Part shown: positions 14,590-17,082 of the stretch, one piece after another
How the letters are laid out: every line of letters begins with the position of its first letter
Numbering within the stretch: the stretch's first letter is position 1
From: Planctomycetota bacterium
GTDB taxonomy: Bacteria; Planctomycetota; Planctomycetia; Pirellulales; Thermoguttaceae
DNA: 17,082 nucleotides
Reading direction: 5' to 3'
Assembly: GCA_023621895.1 (NCBI GenBank)
Contig: JAMOAF010000472.1
Location: forward strand, 1-17,082
Program-made: the position numbers and the translations under genes
The notes under the pieces: model-generated
The model's input: the letters and a program-made list of their open reading frames with translations, nothing else
Told to the model about the DNA's origin: nothing
Databases searched by the model: none

Positions 14590-15438
14590 TCAGCCGTCGC
14601 ACCGCCGCTCGATCCAGGCAGCCAGCTCCGCGAGGATCGTCTGCCTCTCGGGCTCGCGGGGCAGATCATGGTAGAGTCCGGGGTAGAGTCGCAGCGTTTT
14701 GTCTCCCGACGACAATTCGTCGTAAAACCGCTGCACCTCTTCGGAAGACACGACGGCATCGGCAGTGCCCTGGAGGATGAGCACGGGCAGCCTCACTTTG
14801 GCCGCCGCCCGCCGCACTTCTCCAGAGGCCCGCAGGATTTCGGCCCCGGTTCGCGAGGGAATCCGCCCGTGATAGACAAGCGGATCGTCGCGAAATTCAG
14901 CCAACACCCGCGGATCGCGCGTGAGCATCGCCGAGCCCATCCGCGCCAGTCGGAGCCGGGGCAACAGGCGGCTCGCCCAGGCGGCCAGTCTTCTCAACCA
15001 GGGAAACAGGTCCTTGGCCAGGCCGACCGCCGGCGCACTCAGGATCAGGCCGTCGGCGCCCGGCGCCTCGCTGAGGGACGCCAACGTGGCCACGGCCCCT
15101 CCCATGCTGTGGCCGGCGAGGAACACCGGCAGACCGGGATGCTCCCGGCGGGCCTCGGCCACCACCCCAAGGAAATCGCTGACATACCTGTCAAAATGGT
15201 CGACCCAGACCCGGCTGCCTTGAGAACGACCATGGCCGCGACAATCGGGGATCCAGACGATAATGTTCGAACGATTCAGCCATTGGGCCAGCTCGGCATA
15301 GCGCCCCCCGTGTTCAGCGAACCCATGGGCGAGAACCAGCAAGGCCCGCGGTTTGCCCGGCGGCAGCCATCGGCGGACATAGAGCCGCAAACCGTCGCCG
15401 CAGCTCCACTCCATGCACGATTCCGCACTTTCAACCAT
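14590..15438 (-). CDS. Alpha/beta hydrolase, monoacylglycerol-lipase-like
   Basis: This 282-residue protein has the alpha/beta-hydrolase fold of the Hydrolase_4/monoglyceride lipase group. The oxyanion-side motif HGFAEHGGRY is at 38–47, the nucleophile elbow GHSMGG at 109–114 gives S111, the acid is D227 in GTADAVV, and the base is H257 in YHDLPREP. All three triad residues are present and correctly spaced. The likely reaction is ester hydrolysis of a monoacylglycerol or lysophospholipid; the true substrate is unknown. There is no signal peptide. The ATG at 15438 is chosen where family similarity begins; the ribosome site is weak, and a GTG one codon earlier or the ATG eight codons later are possible. 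The small exported-protein gene ends 40 bp upstream on the same strand, so the two may share a transcript. Confidence 0.88.
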   Translation of the reverse strand: MVESAESCMEWSCGDGLRLYVRRWLPPGKPRALLVLAHGFAEHGGRYAELAQWLNRSNIIVWIPDCRGHGRSQGSRVWVDHFDRYVSDFLGVVAEARREHPGLPVFLAGHSMGGAVATLASLSEAPGADGLILSAPAVGLAKDLFPWLRRLAAWASRLLPRLRLARMGSAMLTRDPRVLAEFRDDPLVYHGRIPSRTGAEILRASGEVRRAAAKVRLPVLILQGTADAVVSSEEVQRFYDELSSGDKTLRLYPGLYHDLPREPERQTILAELAAWIERRCDG

Positions 15439-15478
15439 CACCCGACCCCCGGGGCGTTCCTCGCCAATGCCGACCAAG

Positions 15479-15826
15479 TCATCGCGCTCTAGCGCGACCC
15501 TCGCCAGGCCAGATCGTGTCAATGACCGCCGGCGCGAGTCGCGGCGAGGGGAATACACCGCCACCCCGACAAGAATCCGGGTAGCGCTGATCCAGCCAAC
15601 CGAGCCAAAAATCGTCGTACTCCGCGCCATTTTGGTTATTGGTGGTGCTCGCACTGCGGGTGTTTCCGGACCGCTCCCCGAGTTGAAACGTATAGGGGGA
15701 TGCCTTGCTGAACGACGCGGGGCGGTTTCGAGCGCCCGTCGTCGACCGGGCAACCGAAACGGAAAACGCCGCCAGAACAACCAGGATCGCTGTAAACAGA
15801 AGAACCGGCCGCACACGACTCTCCAT
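15479..15826 (-). CDS. Small exported hypothetical protein
   Basis: This 115-residue product is not recognised. It begins MESRVRPVLLFTAILVVLAAFSV, a clear export signal or membrane anchor at about residues 7–26, followed by a polar region rich in Ser, Asn and Thr (TTNNQNGAEYDDFWLGW at about 61–77) and a basic tail. An AAGGAG about 9 bases before the ATG strongly supports the start. It lies 40 bp upstream of the hydrolase gene on the same strand. No domain or catalytic motif was seen. The C-terminal 30 residues have a composition less like a secreted protein, so the real gene could end differently if there is a sequencing error. Confidence 0.55.
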   Translation of the reverse strand: MESRVRPVLLFTAILVVLAAFSVSVARSTTGARNRPASFSKASPYTFQLGERSGNTRSASTTNNQNGAEYDDFWLGWLDQRYPDSCRGGGVFPSPRLAPAVIDTIWPGEGRARAR

Positions 15827-15935
15827 GGGGGATGCACTCCTTGCTCGGGACCGGCTGGGAGTTGCCTCTTCCCTGCTCCGGCCCCAAATACGCCTTGCTT
15901 ACGACTCTCCGGCAAGCGACGCCATCCGACGGCTG

Positions 15936-16301
15936 TCAGAAGCCGATCGAGACTCCCACCCGACCGGTGTAAATCTGCAACCCGCCGTGGGTGGGCCCGT
16001 AGTAGTAGGATTGGCAACCAGGGTAGTAGTAAGGCCCGTACGCCGGATACGCGTAGAGCGGCGGGTACACCACGACCGGCCTGCGGTAGTGCGGAGGGGG
16101 AGGGGGCAGATACCGGGGGCCACGATAGTCATAGCGCGGACCCGCATGGCCCGGGTAATGAGGGCCGTGATGAGCCGCCAACTCAATCGAACCGCCATGG
16201 CTGCCCGACGGTCCACGGTGCGGTCCGCCATCGGCGACCGCCTGCTGCGCGATTAGCGCACCAATCACCAAAACAGCTCCGCTCAGAAACAACGCTCGCA
16301 T
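15936..16301 (-). CDS. Secreted Tyr/Pro/His/Gly-rich small protein
   Basis: This 121-residue protein has a signal peptide (about 1–23, ALFLSGAVLVIGALIAQQAVA, cleavage before DGG). The mature part is low-complexity: His/Gly-rich at first (GGPHRGPSGSHGG), then Pro- and Tyr-rich (LPPPPPHYRRPVVVYPP, YAYPAYGPYYYPGC), ending in a hydrophobic beta-like IYTGRVGVSIGF. A single Cys lies in the Tyr-rich part. Such composition fits a cell-surface or envelope structural protein, possibly metal-binding through His, but nothing here proves a function. The ATG at 16301 is preferred over a TTG at 16319 because it leads straight into the signal peptide. The gene is on the same strand as the small exported protein, 109 bp upstream of it. 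Confidence 0.75.
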   Translation of the reverse strand: MRALFLSGAVLVIGALIAQQAVADGGPHRGPSGSHGGSIELAAHHGPHYPGHAGPRYDYRGPRYLPPPPPHYRRPVVVYPPLYAYPAYGPYYYPGCQSYYYGPTHGGLQIYTGRVGVSIGF

Positions 16302-16473
16302 GATTGATCTACTTTTCAAACAGCCGGGGAATCTTCTGGGTCATCGTTCTGCCGTAAACGGCCTGACATTTACGGAATGCATTCGGCGTGCCAAGAAGAA
16401 GATGGTCTCCCTAAACTCTTCTTCTAAAATGAGTTGCATCACGAAAACCCAAGTCGGGCGAAGTCGTGTCGCA

Positions 16474-16518
16474 ATACAAAAGAAGTCACAATGACAACAC
16501 CATGTCGTCATTGTGACT
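16474..16518 (-). terminator. Rho-independent-type terminator downstream of the 56-residue gene
   Basis: A perfect 12-bp inverted repeat (16484–16495 and 16507–16518, arms AGTCACAATGAC and GTCATTGTGACT) encloses an 11-base loop. On the minus strand the stem is followed by TCTTTTGTATT, a T-rich tail. It lies 43 bases past the stop of the small coiled-coil gene. The plus-strand side lacks a T-tract, so termination of minus-strand transcripts is favoured. Confidence 0.65.
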
Positions 16519-16560
16519 ACGCGTGTGTTTCGCTCGTAGCGTTGAAAGCCCCCCTGGCTT

Positions 16561-16731
16561 CTATGACTCCTTCAGTCGAGCGACTTCCATTTCCGCTTCG
16601 GCCACTTGCCGTTCAAGAGTCCTGATCTCCTCCGGATCGTCGGCTTGCTGCCTCGCGCCCGCCAATTGCTGGCGTAGCGTTTGCAGCCGCCCGTTGACGA
16701 TCTGGAGCCTCTTCTTTGCCTTCTTGTCCAT
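16561..16731 (-). CDS. Small coiled-coil protein (56 residues)
   Basis: This short gene begins MDKKAKKRLQIVNGRLQTLR and ends LKES. It is almost wholly charged and helical, with Leu/Ile/Val spaced at heptad-like intervals (L9, V12, L16, L19, then I36, L39, V43) interrupted by a DDPEE hinge at 31–35. I recognise this as a short conserved planctomycete protein of unknown function; that is recollection, not a search. ATG at 16731 has GAGGT about 6 bases upstream; an in-frame ATG two codons earlier is too close to that site. It lies between a terminator for the upstream tRNA nucleotidyltransferase-like gene and its own terminator, so it is probably transcribed alone. No signal peptide or membrane segment is present. 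A nucleic-acid or protein-binding role is possible. Confidence 0.8.
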   Translation of the reverse strand: MDKKAKKRLQIVNGRLQTLRQQLAGARQQADDPEEIRTLERQVAEAEMEVARLKES

Positions 16732-16776
16732 GAGCATACCTCATTTTCCGGAACTGTGGTCCGATAACCCTGTCCG

Positions 16777-16811
16777 AAAAGCATCGTGCGGCCGGCGTGC
16801 CGGCACGATGC
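16777..16811 (-). terminator. Rho-independent-type terminator after the tRNA nucleotidyltransferase-like gene
   Basis: GCATCGTGC at 16781–16789 pairs perfectly with GCACGATGC at 16803–16811 across a 13-base GC-rich loop. On the minus strand the stem is followed directly by TTTT (16777–16780). It starts 17 bases past the stop codon of the partial gene to its right, the expected place for its terminator. Confidence 0.65.
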
Positions 16812-16827
16812 TGGCACGATCCGGTTC

Positions 16828-17082
16828 TCAGCGCGAACGTGCGATCAGGCGGTCGACCATCGCCAGGGCATCGCGCCGAGAGTGGATTTTCTTATCCAGT
16901 TGCGCCTCCCGCAGGCGCTGGAGGATCTCCCGAAAGATGGGCCCTTTCGGCACGCCGTGTCCAATCAAATCGTCGCCCGTCAAAAGCGGCGCCGGATCGA
17001 TCTCCGCACGGTTGCGGGCGAGTTGATCGCGGCACCAGCGAACGTCTGTGTCATCCGCCCCTTCAGCCTCGCGCTGGGCCTG
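16828..17082 (-). CDS. C-terminal part of a CCA tRNA nucleotidyltransferase/poly(A) polymerase-family protein (partial)
   Basis: The last 84 codons are present; the gene continues past the right edge, so catalytic residues are out of view. The fragment holds PLLTGDDLIGHGVPKGPIF, then EILQRLREAQLDKKI and SRRDALAMVDRLIARSR, matching the C-terminal helical domain of CCA-adding enzymes and poly(A) polymerases (the LxGxDLxxxGxxxGPxxGxxL pattern, with the last Gly replaced by Arg). Such enzymes add or repair the 3' CCA of tRNA. The upstream part visible here is charged (QREAEGADDTDVRW), probably the inter-domain linker. Which of the two related activities applies cannot be decided from this end. 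Confidence 0.8.
   Translation of the reverse strand, partial: QAQREAEGADDTDVRWCRDQLARNRAEIDPAPLLTGDDLIGHGVPKGPIFREILQRLREAQLDKKIHSRRDALAMVDRLIARSR

Noticed and set aside
14590..16017. An extended 475-codon version of the hydrolase
   Set aside because: The first 193 codons run across the small exported-protein gene in another frame and have no hydrolase similarity; the family sequence starts at the ATG at 15438.
16572..16817. An 81-codon minus-strand frame beginning at the terminator stem
   Set aside because: It overlaps the 56-residue coiled-coil gene in another frame, is Arg/Trp-rich without pattern, and would begin in the terminator of the upstream gene.

Overview
The window is GC-rich chromosomal DNA that most resembles a planctomycete (Planctomycetota, probably a Pirellulales-type lineage). 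This is inferred from gene content: a vWA–TPR–ExbB–ExbD–ExbD–TPR operon, tandem secreted transglutaminase-like proteins, a sugar phosphate isomerase/epimerase-fold protein, a PAS gene with an N-terminal FFAPA motif, a 56-residue MDKKAKKR coiled-coil protein, and intergenic CTGAAAA-type short repeats. No rRNA, tRNA, CRISPR array, insertion sequence or phage gene was recognised.

Left part (1–5861). Two copies of a 113-bp direct repeat open the window. A minus-strand O-methyltransferase (284–1282) follows. A 365-bp divergent gap holds a family of GTTCCCAAGCT palindromes. Two tandem plus-strand paralogues of a secreted transglutaminase-like protein (1648–2601, 2633–3592) come next; the first has His where the second keeps the expected catalytic Cys. 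A minus-strand TIM-barrel protein (3655–4569) seems to have lost three of four metal ligands. The minus-strand thiS–thiG pair (5861 down to 4822) encodes the sulfur carrier and thiazole synthase of thiamine synthesis, joined by a one-base stop/start overlap.

Centre (5862–13002). A 572-bp divergent leader precedes a tight plus-strand six-gene operon: a membrane-anchored vWA protein, an exported TPR-like protein, an ExbB/TolQ/MotA-type proton channel subunit, two different ExbD/TolR-type subunits, and an 839-residue exported TPR protein. Together they look like an envelope machine driven by the proton-motive force, with vWA and TPR partners in place of TonB or TolA. It is the strongest candidate for a little-described system here.

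Right part (13003–17082). The 5' end of a PAS-domain sensor gene runs into the 3' end of a convergent UDP-glucuronate decarboxylase gene and looks truncated. Further minus-strand genes are a monoacylglycerol-lipase-like hydrolase, a small exported protein, a Tyr/Pro/His-rich secreted protein, a 56-residue coiled-coil protein flanked by two likely terminators, and the last 84 codons of a tRNA nucleotidyltransferase/poly(A) polymerase-family gene cut by the window edge.

All assignments are by eye from sequence motifs. No database search was run, and paralogue alignments and residue comparisons are manual.
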